A stretch of 64,000 bases of DNA from an uncultured Eubacteriales bacterium (GCA_934373635.1 CAKROZ010000001.1:124001-188000); one strand, 5' to 3'. Numbered from the stretch's first letter, positions 43,258 to 52,110 are shown. The notes: generated from the letters alone by a model not told the origin. Program-made: numbers and translations.

Positions 43258-43564
43258 CGCTCGGATCATCAACAAAAATCAATTTTTGCTGATTTTTCAT
43301 AGGTGAAATGTTAGATGATGGATACCTACTTTCAAAAAGAGAACCATGATGAATATTTGGATGCCAAAAAATCGATATAGTCAATGGATCTTTGATTTCA
43401 TCCATCTTTCGTCGGTCTGTCGGCGGGTACCCGCATCTTGTTTTTCAGCTCCTTCGGCACGAAGAATGGGGGGAGGTAAAGCGGACGCTCGGCCTCTCTT
43501 TGTGACTTGCCTTCGTCCTTGTCAGGTATAAAAAAGAAAAACTGAAAAGCATCTGACAGCATAA

Positions 43565-43600
43565 AAACCGCCCGTTGCCGAAAAAAGCAACGGGCGGTTT
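43565..43600 (-). terminator. Terminator of the TraX-like gene
   Basis: AAACCGCCCGTTGC and GCAACGGGCGGTTT form a perfect 14-bp stem with an 8-nt loop. On the minus strand it lies 4 bp after the stop codon and runs into TTTTTAT. Confidence 0.88.
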
Positions 43601-43604
43601 GTCG

Positions 43605-44587
43605 TTATTCGAGCAACGAAGCCAATGTGGCGATCACGATATCGCACATCTCGGAATAGTAATAAAGAAGCACCGCGTACAGGATAAAGTAAAAGATAGG
43701 ATCGTAGATGAGGGGTGCGAGGCGGTTTCTCGGCGGCTTCTCGTAATCGAAGCACAGAATCAGCGGAACGGCAAGGAAAAATGTCGAAGCCTTTCCGATG
43801 CCGAAAGCCTCGGCAGAGGGTAGAAAAGAAAGCAGATGATCCGCCGCAGAGATCAGGGGCAGAATCAGAGCGAGAAAGACGGAGAAGGAATCGGCACGAA
43901 ACATCTCTCCGGACTTGTCGGGAGAGCGGTGACGGCGGTATAATACCATGGCGAAAAACAGAAGGTAGACCAAGGGACTTTTTGACGGCAGGAGCGCCAC
44001 GGCGTAAAAATCGAGATCGGGAGTTCCGAGAGAGAACAACCCGTGCAAAACAAAGCCGAAAAGAATATAAAAGACGGGGAGCAGGGAACCGAGGCGAAAG
44101 AGCTTTTGCCTTAGACCGGACAGTCCCTTCGGCGTATCGATCAGGAAATAATAAAAAGAAGAGCAGACGAAGAAGTCGAGAAAGACGTGATCCCCGCAAA
44201 GGGGGCGAGTAAAACCCTCACCGACTCCTCCGCAAAGGGTGCGAGATCTTCGGCATTCGGAAAAACTCTGAGCGCGGTCCGATAGATGTATGCATGAGCG
44301 GCAACGATCTCGAGAATATAGAAGGCAAACGCAAAAAAGAAATAAAGGCGCAGGCGCCGTCGGATGTGCCGCTCGTCGGTGATGATGCAGGAGAACACCG
44401 AGACCATCATCAAGGGCAAAGAGATGGCAGAGATCCCCTTCAAAAATCCAGCGAGCGTCTCGTCAAATTCAAAAAAATCCTCAAAGAAGAAGCCGCCGAT
44501 TTTTGCGAGCGTCAGAAGTTGCGAGACCGCAAAGAGCGCCATGCCGATCAGTTTCAGCCGTGACGATTGATGAAGGGGTGAAACCAC
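43605..44587 (-). pseudogene. TraX-like polytopic membrane protein, frameshifted
   Basis: Two consecutive frames together encode one membrane protein. The upstream part (start unclear, GTG 44587 or ATG 44542) reads 'KLIGMALFAVSQLL...ISAISLPLMMVSVFSCI' with several hydrophobic segments and stops at 44141. The downstream part continues in another frame with 'FLDFFVCSSFYYFLIDTPKG' and further segments to 43605. One extra G in the GGGG run at 44192-44195 (minus strand) would join them, so a single-base deletion or a sequencing error is likely. The pattern resembles the TraX family, but weakly. It follows ppa. Confidence 0.6.
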
Positions 44588-44636
44588 GAGGGGCGAAGGA
44601 GCGTTACCGTGTATGCTTCGGTTCGAAATATGTGCT

Positions 44637-45176
44637 TCATGTTGCGTGGCTTTCGAATTTTTCGTGATACCCCTCGATGCAGTGGCGGATGATATCGACC
44701 GCCTCCGCGCGGTCGCCCACATCGTCGACGACCGTCGTCTTGCCTTCAAGTTGTTTGTAGACCGAGAAGAAGTGGCAGAGCTCGTCGAAAATATGCCGCG
44801 GCAGCTCGGAGATGTCCCGATAGGGCGTGTAGGTCGGATCGCCGAAGGGGATGGCGATGATCTTTTCGTCCCGCATCCCGCCGTCCTCCATGCGCATCAC
44901 CCCGATCGGATAACAGCGCACGAGCGTTAAGGGGTCGATGGATTCCGAGCAGAGGATGAGCACGTCGAGCGGGTCGCCGTCGTCCGCATAGGTGCGGGGA
45001 ATGAAGCCGTAATTCATCGGATAGTGCGTCGCGGTGTAGAGCACGCGGTCGAGGATGAGCATTCCCGTCGGCTTGTCGAGCTCGTATTTTTTCTTGCTTC
45101 CCTTGGTGATCTCCACCACGGCGATGAAGTCGGTCGGACGGACTCTCGCCTCGTCGATATCGCGCCAAATATTCAT
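44637..45176 (-). CDS. ppa: Inorganic pyrophosphatase, family I
   Basis: The 179-residue soluble enzyme hydrolyses pyrophosphate to phosphate. The signature DDGDPLDVL, the upstream 'YPMNYGFIPRTYADDG' and a lysine-containing N-terminal strand (VVEITKGSKKKYELDK) are all present. A promoter with TTGACA and TAAAAT lies directly upstream. The TraX-like gene follows within about 50 bp. Confidence 0.95.
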   Translation of the reverse strand: MNIWRDIDEARVRPTDFIAVVEITKGSKKKYELDKPTGMLILDRVLYTATHYPMNYGFIPRTYADDGDPLDVLILCSESIDPLTLVRCYPIGVMRMEDGGMRDEKIIAIPFGDPTYTPYRDISELPRHIFDELCHFFSVYKQLEGKTTVVDDVGDRAEAVDIIRHCIEGYHEKFESHAT

Positions 45177-45209
45177 ATCACAGTCTTCCTTTTCTCATTT
45201 CTCCTCTCT

Positions 45210-45238
45210 ATTTTACACCATCCCGCCGCCCCTGTCAA
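45210..45238 (-). promoter_or_regulatory. ppa promoter
   Basis: TTGACA, 17 bp, TAAAAT on the minus strand, about 34 bp before the ppa start. GAGAGGAGAAATGAG and AAAAGGAAG follow as leader and ribosome site. Confidence 0.8.
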
Positions 45239-45270
45239 GAGAGAAAAGGCGAGTCGGGCAAAAGTGACAG

Positions 45271-45288
45271 ATTGATAGAAAATTCACA
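45271..45288. promoter_or_regulatory. Possible Rex operator upstream of fucO
   Basis: On the minus strand the site reads TTGTGAATTTTCTATCAA. The first half matches the Rex operator half-site TTGTGAA; the second half matches only at four of seven positions. It lies 114 bp before fucO. It is a weak candidate. Confidence 0.3.
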
Positions 45289-45401
45289 AAATGTTTTCAG
45301 CAATTTTGCAGATAAATTTTCGCGGATATGGCATAATCGGTAAGGAGATAAAAGAAACCTCCCGAAATATTGCCGTATGGCGGAAAGTGAAGTACATTGT
45401 G

Positions 45402-46550
45402 ATGGCAAACAGATTTATTCTTAACGAAACCTCTTATTTCGGCGCGGGCGCAAGACGCGAGATCGCCGGCGAGATCAAACGTCGCGGTTTTCATAAGGCA
45501 TTTATCGTTGCGGACCACGACCTCCTGAAATTCGGCACCGTTGACCTCGTGACCTCCGAGCTCGGCGGGACTCCGTATGAGATCTTCTCGGATTTTAAGG
45601 CAAATCCTACGGTCAAGAACGTGAAGGCGGGCGTTAGCGCGTTCCTTGCCTCGGGCGCGGATTTCCTGATTGCGATCGGCGGCGGCTCCGCCATCGATAC
45701 CTCGAAGGGCATCGCCATTGTGGCGAACAACCCCGAATTCGCCGATATCGTCTCGCTTGAGGGCGTGGCGGATACAAAGAAGAAGTGCGTGCCGATCATC
45801 GCGCTTCCCACCACCGCGGGCACCGCGGCGGAGGTCACCATCAACTACGTCATTACCGACGAAGAGACGGGACGCAAGATGGTCTGCGTCGACCCGAACG
45901 ATATTCCCACCCTCGCCATTGTCGATGCCGAGCTGATGGCAACCATGCCGAAGGGGCTGACCGCCGCAACGGGTATGGATGCGCTGACGCACGCGATCGA
46001 GGGCTATATCACGAAGGGCGCATGGGCACTCTCGGATATGTTCGAGATTCAGGCGATCAAGTGGATCTCCGAGAATCTCCGTGCCGCGACGGAAAACGGC
46101 AAGGATATGACCGCAAGAGAGAACATGGCGCTCGCACAGTATGTCGCGGGTATGGCGTTCTCGAATGTCGGACTCGGATGCGTTCACTCGATGGCACACC
46201 CCCTCGGCGCGAGATTCGATATCCCGCACGGCGTTGCCAACGCTCTGCTCCTTCCGATCGTCATGGAATATAACCTTCCCGCCGCCGTGCATAAGTATGG
46301 CGACATCGCCCGCGCGATGGGTGTTAACACCACGGGCATGACCGATGAGGTCGCCGCCCGCGCTGCCGTCACCGCGGTCAAGCGTCTGTCCCTCGACCTT
46401 CACATTCCGCAGACGCTTCGTGAGATCGGGATTCCCGCTTCCGCGCTCGAGCAGCTTGCAAAGGACGCCTTCGCCGACGTCTGCACGGGCGGCAACCCGC
46501 GTGAGATCACCGAGGCGGATATCCTCACCCTCTATAAGAAGGCTTATTGA
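45402..46550 (+). CDS. fucO: Lactaldehyde reductase / 1,2-propanediol oxidoreductase (iron-containing ADH)
   Basis: I start at ATG 45402 (MANRFILNETSYFG), giving 382 residues, the normal FucO length; the frame upstream is unsupported. The group III alcohol dehydrogenase has the NAD-binding 'LIAIGGGSAIDTSKG' and the metal region 'GMDALTHAIEGYITKG', 'CVHSMAHPLGARFDIPHG'. It reduces L-lactaldehyde (from fucose or rhamnose) or other short aldehydes with NADH. A TGGCATAAT extended -10 near 45329-45337 is a possible promoter. A strong terminator follows. Other short-chain alcohol dehydrogenase roles are possible. Confidence 0.88.
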   Translation: MANRFILNETSYFGAGARREIAGEIKRRGFHKAFIVADHDLLKFGTVDLVTSELGGTPYEIFSDFKANPTVKNVKAGVSAFLASGADFLIAIGGGSAIDTSKGIAIVANNPEFADIVSLEGVADTKKKCVPIIALPTTAGTAAEVTINYVITDEETGRKMVCVDPNDIPTLAIVDAELMATMPKGLTAATGMDALTHAIEGYITKGAWALSDMFEIQAIKWISENLRAATENGKDMTARENMALAQYVAGMAFSNVGLGCVHSMAHPLGARFDIPHGVANALLLPIVMEYNLPAAVHKYGDIARAMGVNTTGMTDEVAARAAVTAVKRLSLDLHIPQTLREIGIPASALEQLAKDAFADVCTGGNPREITEADILTLYKKAY

Positions 46551-46569
46551 TCTTCCGAAAAACAAAACA

Positions 46570-46611
46570 CCGCCCCGCGGCACTTCAAGATGCCGCGGGG
46601 CGGATTTTTTT
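46570..46611. terminator. Bidirectional terminator between fucO and the aminotransferase
   Basis: CCGCCCCGCGGCA and TGCCGCGGGGCGG form a perfect 13-bp stem with an 8-nt loop, followed on the plus strand by ATTTTTTTC and on the minus strand by a T-rich stretch. Confidence 0.92.
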
Positions 46612-46677
46612 CTTTTGACAGAGACAAAACGCGAAATTAAAAAGAAAACTTTACATTTCGCACAAATTTCGCCTTTA

Positions 46678-47868
46678 CTACGCGAATTTCCCTTCTTTTT
46701 TCAGGATTTCGAGAAATTCGCCGATTCTCGAAAGAGCCTCCTTGATGTGCGGAACAGAATAACAGTAGGACGCGCGGACAAAGCCTTCGCCTCCCTCGCC
46801 GAAGGCGGTTCCCGGGACGATGGCGACTCGCTTTTCACGAAGCAGGCGCTCGCAGAATTCCTCACTCGAAAGTCCCGTCGGGCGAATGTCGGGGAAGGCA
46901 TAGAACGCGCCCTTCGGCATACGGCAGGGGAGCCCGAGGTCGCAGAAGCCCTTGACGATGATCCGCCTGCGGATGTCGTACTCCTCCTTCATGCGCTCCA
47001 CCTCGGCATCACAGGAGCGGAGCGCCTCGACGGCGGCGCTTTGCGAGGTTGTGGGGGCGCACATGATGGCGTATTGGTGAATCTTCGTCATCTGCTCGAT
47101 CAGTGGCTTCGGCGCGCAGGCGTACCCGAGGCGCCAGCCCGTCATGGAGAACGCCTTGGAAAAGCCGTTGACCGTCACCGTCCGCTCCTTCATGTCGGGC
47201 AGGGAGGCAATGGATACGTGCGGCGCGTCCGAGAAGGTCAACTCCGCATAGATCTCGTCCGAGATCACCGCAATGTTCGTCCCGCGGAGCACTTCGGCGA
47301 TCGCCTCGAGATCCGCCCGCTCCATGACCGCACCCGTCGGATTGGAGGGGTAGGGAAGAATGAGCGCCTTTGTCCGCTCCGTGATCTTTTCGCGGAGCGC
47401 CGCGGGCGTCACCTTGAAATCGTCCTCCGCCCGCGTCGCCAAAATGACGGGAACCCCTCCCGCGAGCCGCGTGATCGGCTCGTAGCAGACGTAACTCGGT
47501 TGCGGGATGATTACCTCCTCCCCCGGGTTGACGAGGGCACGGATCGCGGCGTCGATCGCCTCGCTCCCTCCCACCGTCACGAGGATCTCGGTGTCGGGAG
47601 AGTAGTCGATTGCATATTTTCTTTTAGTGTAGCGCGCGATTTCCTCGCGAAGGGAGAGAAGCCCGCGGTTCGAGGTGTAGCGCGTGCTTCCGTGTTCGAG
47701 AGAACGGATGCCCGCCGCGCGGATCTGCCACGGCGTCTGAAAATCGGGCTCTCCGACGCCGAGGGAAATGACGCCCTCCATCGTGTTCGCCACATCGAAG
47801 AAGCGGCGGATGCCCGAGGGCTTCAGACCGACGACGGTATCGGACAGCATACGGCTGTAATCGATCAT
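46678..47868 (-). CDS. PLP-dependent class I/II aminotransferase, probable alanine-forming
   Basis: The 396-residue fold-type I enzyme shows 'ISLGVGEPDFQTPW', the PLP-lysine segment SKAFSMTGWRLGYA and 'LPYPSNPTGAVM'. The family includes aspartate, aromatic and alanine aminotransferases (AspC/PatA/AlaT-like). Because the operon starts with a T-box that I read as alanine-specific, I infer that the main product is alanine from pyruvate and glutamate. The ATG overlaps the end of the Lrp-type gene as ATGA. Confidence 0.9.
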   Translation of the reverse strand: MIDYSRMLSDTVVGLKPSGIRRFFDVANTMEGVISLGVGEPDFQTPWQIRAAGIRSLEHGSTRYTSNRGLLSLREEIARYTKRKYAIDYSPDTEILVTVGGSEAIDAAIRALVNPGEEVIIPQPSYVCYEPITRLAGGVPVILATRAEDDFKVTPAALREKITERTKALILPYPSNPTGAVMERADLEAIAEVLRGTNIAVISDEIYAELTFSDAPHVSIASLPDMKERTVTVNGFSKAFSMTGWRLGYACAPKPLIEQMTKIHQYAIMCAPTTSQSAAVEALRSCDAEVERMKEEYDIRRRIIVKGFCDLGLPCRMPKGAFYAFPDIRPTGLSSEEFCERLLREKRVAIVPGTAFGEGGEGFVRASYCYSVPHIKEALSRIGEFLEILKKEGKFA

Positions 47869-48347
47869 AAGGAGACGGCGCCCCTTTCATCCTCTTCCTC
47901 GGGAAGGAGCTCGACATCGAATTCCTTGTAGCGTCGCATGACGAACTGCGTCGCCGTCGAGGTCACGGAGTCGATCACGGCGAGCTCTTTGGAAACAAAA
48001 GTTGACACTTCACGGAAAGTTTTGCCCTTGACGACCACATTTAAGTCGTAAGCACCCGACATCAGACTGACCGATTCCACCTCGGGATATTTTGCGATAC
48101 GTGCCGCCACTTCTTCAAAGCCGCAGCCCGCCTTCGGCGTGACCTTGAGCTCGATGATGGCGCTTACGCGGTTGGTCTCCACCTTCTCCCAGTCGATGAC
48201 GCCCTTGTAGCCGCGGATGATGCCCGCCTTCTCCATCGCGGAGATTTCGCGGCAGACCGCCGCCTCGTCAAGACCCGTCACCGTGGCAATGTCCGCCGTG
48301 CTCATGCGGGCGTCCTTTTCGAGCAGTCTTAAAATTTTCGTGTTCAT
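47865..48347 (-). CDS. Lrp/AsnC-family transcriptional regulator
   Basis: The 160-residue protein has a short N-terminal helix-turn-helix (MSTADIATVTGLDEAAVCREISAM region) and a C-terminal RAM/AsnC ligand domain ('VESVSLMSGAYDLNVVVKG'). AAAGGAG precedes the ATG, directly after the T-box terminator. Such regulators sense amino acids. Pairing with an aminotransferase as one operon suggests control of, or response to, the same amino acid. Confidence 0.92.
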   Translation of the reverse strand: MNTKILRLLEKDARMSTADIATVTGLDEAAVCREISAMEKAGIIRGYKGVIDWEKVETNRVSAIIELKVTPKAGCGFEEVAARIAKYPEVESVSLMSGAYDLNVVVKGKTFREVSTFVSKELAVIDSVTSTATQFVMRRYKEFDVELLPEEEDERGAVSL

Positions 48348-48362
48348 CGGGTACTCCTTTCG

Positions 48363-48410
48363 GAAAAAAAAATAAAAAAAGCCCGTGAGCCGCCCACAAG
48401 CGACCCTCGG
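48363..48410 (-). terminator. T-box regulated intrinsic terminator
   Basis: On the minus strand CCGAGGGTCGC pairs with GCGGCTCACGG (one mismatch and two G-U pairs) around a 6-nt loop and is followed by a long T-rich run. CCGAGG can instead pair with CCTCGG beside the T-box sequence, giving the alternative antiterminator. Confidence 0.85.
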
Positions 48411-48635
48411 ACGAAAAAACGTGTTACCACCGAGGCTTCGGCCCCTCCTCGCGGAAAGACCCTCAGAGAGTTACTTTCATAACTCCGTCCGATAACGGGG
48501 ACACCGCCGACGGTTGCCGCATAAATGCGTTCCCGCGGAACTCCGAGGCTGCGTTCACAAACGAAGCGAAAGGCTTTCACCGCCCGCCTTCTCTCTCGAC
48601 GCTCTCGCGTTTGCTACTCTTCCTCTTCACGGTTT
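48363..48635 (-). promoter_or_regulatory. T-box leader, specifier read as GCA (alanine)
   Basis: The transcript leader (about 270 nt) has all T-box hallmarks. Stem I contains AGTAG on the 5' side and GAACGCAG on the 3' side of the specifier loop, closed by GAGG/CCUC below and GCAAACG/CGUUUGU above. A GGTGAAAGCC distal loop follows. The T-box sequence is GGTGGTAACACG at 48420-48431, and a terminator follows. The pattern GAAC-NNN-N5-GGAGT puts the specifier at 48550-48552, GCA on the minus strand, which pairs with alanyl tRNA anticodon UGC. High uncharged tRNA-Ala would allow read-through. Confidence 0.85.
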
Positions 48636-48641
48636 TTCTCT

Positions 48642-48670
48642 ATTATACAGGAGAGTTTCCCGTTTGTCAA
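48642..48670 (-). promoter_or_regulatory. Promoter of the T-box operon (perfect consensus)
   Basis: TTGACA, 17 bp, TATAAT on the minus strand, a few bases before the T-box leader. Confidence 0.9.
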
Positions 48671-48842
48671 GCGTTTTTTTGTAAAATCCGATACGGCTTT
48701 GCTCCGACAGAAGGCTTTTTTGCCCGAAAGCACAGGCTTTTCCCACGGAAAGACGCGGATCCTCCCGTGATATACCTTCTTCTTGTCGCGCGGATTTTTT
48801 GCGTGGCAAAGGATCTCTTCTTACACAAGAAAGGAACCTACG

Positions 48843-49835
48843 ATGCCGAATGTTTTTGCGGATCTTCATGCCGACAGTGTGTCGCGTCCCCTGACGCTCG
48901 GTCTGCCCCTGACGGCACCCTATCATTTTCCCGCGCATACCGCGGGCTTACAGCTTGCCGCCTGCTTTCCGGGGAGCGGGCGGGAGCCGCTCGCCTCGCG
49001 TCGCGCGAGACTCTTTCGGATGCTCGATACCCTCGATGAGGCGGCGAGGAGGGAAATGCTCCTTCCCGTGCGCACCGTCGATGATCTCGTCGACCTTCGA
49101 CGGGCGGGCACGCATGCGGTGATGTACAGCATCGAGGGGGGCGGCTTTCTTCCGGAGGATGTGCCCCGCCTGTTTGCCCGCGGCGTGCGGGTGCTTTCTC
49201 TCGTTTGGGATCGAAACGAGTATGGCACCTCCTCTCGCGAGAGCGGAACGCTGGCGGATACCGGACTGACACCGCTCGGCATCGAGGTGCTTTCCGCGTG
49301 TGAGCGGCTCGGACTCACGATCGATGTCTCACACCTGTCGGACGCCTCCTTTCGGGATGTCGCGGCACATACCGCCACCCCTCTTCTCGCCACCCATTCG
49401 AATTTCCGCGCCGTCTGTCCCCACCCGCGGAATCTCACCGACGCGGAGGCTCGACTGATCGCCGCGCGCGGCGGGCTCATCGGGCTGAACCTCTACCCGC
49501 CCTTCCTATGCGATCGGAGTCACACGGCGCCCGATCTTTCGAAAAACTCGTCGGTCGATTGTTCGGGGTACGCGACGCTCGACGATCTTTTGCGCCATGT
49601 CGAGCACGGACTTGCCCTCTGCGGAGAAGAGACGCTCGCTTTCGGCTTTGACATCGACGGCACGGGCGGCGCGTATCCCGCAGGCGTCTCCTTTTCGGAC
49701 AGCATGCACGCCCGCGTCGCGGACGTCCTGCTCTCGCATTATTCCGCCACCACCGTCGACCGCATCACGGGCGGAAATGCCCTGCGCTTTTTCGAAGCCC
49801 GTCTCCCGAAGGAGGAGATTCCACCCAAACGTTGA
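48843..49835 (+). CDS. Membrane dipeptidase family (peptidase M19)
   Basis: ATG 48843 follows AAAGGA; upstream codons are unsupported. The 330-residue metallo-dipeptidase of the renal dipeptidase family has the N-terminal zinc motif HxD (FADLHADS), the bridging Glu in 'YSIEGGGFL', and the downstream His residues in 'TIDVSHLSD' and 'LLATHSNFRAV'. Family members cleave dipeptides, including D-amino-acid-containing ones. No signal peptide is evident, so it is probably cytoplasmic. It stands between the divergent T-box operon and a CvpA-like gene. Confidence 0.92.
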   Translation: MPNVFADLHADSVSRPLTLGLPLTAPYHFPAHTAGLQLAACFPGSGREPLASRRARLFRMLDTLDEAARREMLLPVRTVDDLVDLRRAGTHAVMYSIEGGGFLPEDVPRLFARGVRVLSLVWDRNEYGTSSRESGTLADTGLTPLGIEVLSACERLGLTIDVSHLSDASFRDVAAHTATPLLATHSNFRAVCPHPRNLTDAEARLIAARGGLIGLNLYPPFLCDRSHTAPDLSKNSSVDCSGYATLDDLLRHVEHGLALCGEETLAFGFDIDGTGGAYPAGVSFSDSMHARVADVLLSHYSATTVDRITGGNALRFFEARLPKEEIPPKR

Positions 49836-49864
49836 AAAATTCTCTCAAAATTATGAAAAATCTA

Positions 49865-49893
49865 TTGCAATTTTGCGAAAAGCATGTTATGAT
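49865..49893 (+). promoter_or_regulatory. Promoter of the CvpA-like gene
   Basis: TTGCAA, 17 bp, TATGAT, directly after the dipeptidase gene and about 58 bp before ATG 49952. Confidence 0.6.
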
Positions 49894-49951
49894 AAGAAAA
49901 AAGGCGATCTCGCATTTCGCAATTTATTCTTATCTAAGGAGACTTTTCCGT

Positions 49952-51148
49952 ATGACCTTCACAACCTCCGCTCTCATCGGACTCGGCGTGTGCCTTCTGT
50001 TCGGGCTTCTGTTCGGACTGCACCGCGGGGTCAAGCGTTCGGTGCTCCGCATCGTTCTGCTCCTTCTTTGCGCCGTCGGCGCGTTCTTCCTTCGTGACGT
50101 CGTGATCAATGCCCTCTGGCAGATCAATATGGACGGACAGACCTTCGAGCAGATGCTCGCGAGCAGCATCCCCGAGGAAATGGCGGGCGTCAAGGATAAG
50201 ATCGTCCCGATCATCAACATCCTCGTCGGACTCATCGTTTACCTCCTTCTGTTTATTGTTCTGCAATTCCTTTCGTGGCTCATCGTCTTCCCGATCTGCA
50301 AGATCTTCGTGAAGAAGGACAAGAGTCAGAAGGTGCGCCGCCTCGGCGGTATGCTGACGGGACTTCTCGCCGGCTTCCTCGTGTTCTACCTTCTCGAGAT
50401 GCCCGTGCTCGGTCTGACGGGTACGCTGTTGAAACTCTCGGATGTCGAGGTGGACGGAAAGAAGGTCAGCGACTCCCTTCCCGCGGAGGTTACCTCGCAG
50501 ATCGATTTTGAGGAGATCAAGAACGACCCCTTCATGAAGGTCTACGGCGTCATCGGCACCTTCTACTACGACCTTCTCACCACGACCAAGGACGCAAGCG
50601 GCAACAAGGTACATCTCGATACGCAGATCGACGCCATCGCGACGAGCGCGAAGATCGCGAATGAAGTGACGAAAATGTCGGAGATCAATTTCGAGGGCGA
50701 GCTCACCGAAGAGAATGTCGGCGAGATTCAGACCATGCTCCGCAACATCGAGCAGATCAAGCAGGACGCAAGCCCCGAGACGCTCGAAGCCATTAACGAC
50801 CTGATCCGTTCGCTCGCCGATTCCGTCATTCCCGCGGAGGAGAAGGAAAACTTCCCGATCGACCTCGATAACTTCGATCTGACCGAGATCGATTTTGCAA
50901 ACGAGGCGGATCTCATCGGCGACATGCTCGCCCTTCAGGACGAGACGAAGGAACCCGACGTCGACTCGCTGATCAAGCACCTGGCAAAGAGCGACATCAT
51001 TCTCCCGATCCTCACCTCGCAAAACGAAGCCATCCCGCTTGAAGAGAGCGATAAGGCAAAAGTGGAGAGCGCCATCGAAAAACTGACGCCCGCCGACGCC
51101 GACGCCGAGACCGTCGCAAAGCTCAAGGCCCTTTTCGCCATCGGATAA
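49952..51148 (+). CDS. CvpA-like membrane protein with long soluble C-terminus
   Basis: ATG 49952 follows TAAGGAGA. The 398-residue protein has about four membrane segments in the first 180 residues, arranged like the colicin V production protein (CvpA) family ('GLLFGLHRGVKRSVLRIVLLLL'). An acidic, helical region of about 220 residues follows, with no recognisable domain. Its role is unknown; CvpA proteins influence the cell envelope. A dispersed AATTC-type repeat starts at its stop codon. Confidence 0.75.
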   Translation: MTFTTSALIGLGVCLLFGLLFGLHRGVKRSVLRIVLLLLCAVGAFFLRDVVINALWQINMDGQTFEQMLASSIPEEMAGVKDKIVPIINILVGLIVYLLLFIVLQFLSWLIVFPICKIFVKKDKSQKVRRLGGMLTGLLAGFLVFYLLEMPVLGLTGTLLKLSDVEVDGKKVSDSLPAEVTSQIDFEEIKNDPFMKVYGVIGTFYYDLLTTTKDASGNKVHLDTQIDAIATSAKIANEVTKMSEINFEGELTEENVGEIQTMLRNIEQIKQDASPETLEAINDLIRSLADSVIPAEEKENFPIDLDNFDLTEIDFANEADLIGDMLALQDETKEPDVDSLIKHLAKSDIILPILTSQNEAIPLEESDKAKVESAIEKLTPADADAETVAKLKALFAIG

Positions 51149-51179
51149 ATTAAGAATTAAGGATTATGAATTATGAATT
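51147..51179 (+). repeat. Dispersed AATTC-type intergenic repeat, copy C
   Basis: The element AATTAAGAATTAAGGATTAT continues with ATGAATTATGAATT, matching the right half of copy A. It begins at the stop codon of the CvpA-like gene. Confidence 0.65.
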
Positions 51180-51243
51180 GTGTATGAGCCTTGCAGCAGT
51201 GCGCTTTCATCGTTCATGGTTCTTGCTTGAAGCTTTGAAAACA

Positions 51244-51290
51244 CCGACAGCCATAGATAGGTTTTTCCGTTCTATGGCTGTCGGATTTTT
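51244..51290 (+). terminator. Terminator of the CvpA-like gene
   Basis: CCGACAGCCATAGA and TCTATGGCTGTCGG form a perfect 14-bp stem with a 13-nt loop, followed by ATTTTTATC. Confidence 0.9.
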
Positions 51291-51341
51291 ATCTCTCCGC
51301 GTTATATCGATACATACAATACCGATATGCAAAATTCGCTA

Positions 51342-51370
51342 TTGCAAAATCTGTCGGAATCTGTTATACT
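51342..51370 (+). promoter_or_regulatory. Promoter of the rex2-adhE operon
   Basis: TTGCAA, 17 bp, TATACT, about 41 bp before the second rex. A GCAA/TTGC inverted repeat overlaps the -35. I found no strong Rex operator match here. Confidence 0.65.
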
Positions 51371-51410
51371 AAAAGCGGAAAGAAACGGGAGACGAAACGG
51401 AGGGCGGCAC

Positions 51411-52007
51411 ATGCGCGCGGAAAGCATATCACGGGCTACCATGGGCAGACTGCCCGAATATCTTCGTTATCTCGAGAGTTTGCCGAAGGGGACGCGTCGC
51501 GTCTCCGCGACGGCGATCGCCCGCGGACTCGGACTCGGTGAGGTTCAAGTGAGAAAAGACCTGTCCGCCGTGTGCGGCGCGGGGAAGCCCAAGGTCGGCT
51601 ACGACATCGGCGTGCTCGTCCGCAGCATTCGGACGGCGCTCGGCGACGGGGGCGACTGCGAGGCGGTGATCGTCGGCGCGGGAAAGCTCGGGACGGCGCT
51701 CCTTGACTTTCCGGGATTTGCCGAGTACGGCATACGGATCTGCCGCGCGTTCGACATTCACGCCGAGGGCAGGGAAGCGGACGTCCTCCCGATGGAAGAG
51801 CTTCGCTCCTATTGTGACCTTCACCGCGTGGAGGTCGGCATCCTCACCGTCCCGCCCGAGGCGGCGCAGACCTGCGCCGAGCTTCTCGTGAGCGCGGGGG
51901 TGCGTGCGATCTTCTGCCTCGCTCCCGTTCGTCTCACGCTCCCTCCGGGGATCCGTGTCAGATATGAGAACATGGCGCTCTCCCTCGCGCATCTTTGCCG
52001 CGGGTGA
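51411..52007 (+). CDS. Redox-sensing repressor Rex (second, shorter copy)
   Basis: ATG 51411 has GGAGGGCGG upstream. The 198-residue protein aligns with the Rex family. It has the winged helix 'RLPEYLRYLESLPKGTRRVSA...VQVRKDL', the Rossmann motif VIVGAGKLGTALL, the FDI strand end and a C-terminal 'MALSLAHLC' helix. It is 47 residues shorter than the first Rex and lacks its extensions. It lies 103 bp before adhE, a classic Rex target, which suggests dedicated control of the adhE region. Confidence 0.92.
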   Translation: MRAESISRATMGRLPEYLRYLESLPKGTRRVSATAIARGLGLGEVQVRKDLSAVCGAGKPKVGYDIGVLVRSIRTALGDGGDCEAVIVGAGKLGTALLDFPGFAEYGIRICRAFDIHAEGREADVLPMEELRSYCDLHRVEVGILTVPPEAAQTCAELLVSAGVRAIFCLAPVRLTLPPGIRVRYENMALSLAHLCRG

Positions 52008-52110
52008 AGGAGAGCGGCGTCGAACCGTCCTGAATACACGGTGCGCTCCCGCACATTTTCGCCGCGGGAGAGAGAACAACAAAAGGTTATATTAAGAAAG
52101 GATAGGATAT

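Larger units (their letters stand above)
43116..43604. other. 489-bp AT-rich gap holding a promoter and a terminator
   Basis: The left end carries the DUF308 leader and promoter with a palindrome upstream of the -35. The stretch from about 43258 to 43420 is clearly more AT-rich than the rest of the window and contains no convincing gene. The right end is the terminator of the TraX-like gene. Confidence 0.6.

Noticed and set aside
43202..43405. 67-codon minus-strand frame in the AT-rich gap
   Set aside because: No ribosome site; it runs through the DUF308 promoter and palindrome.
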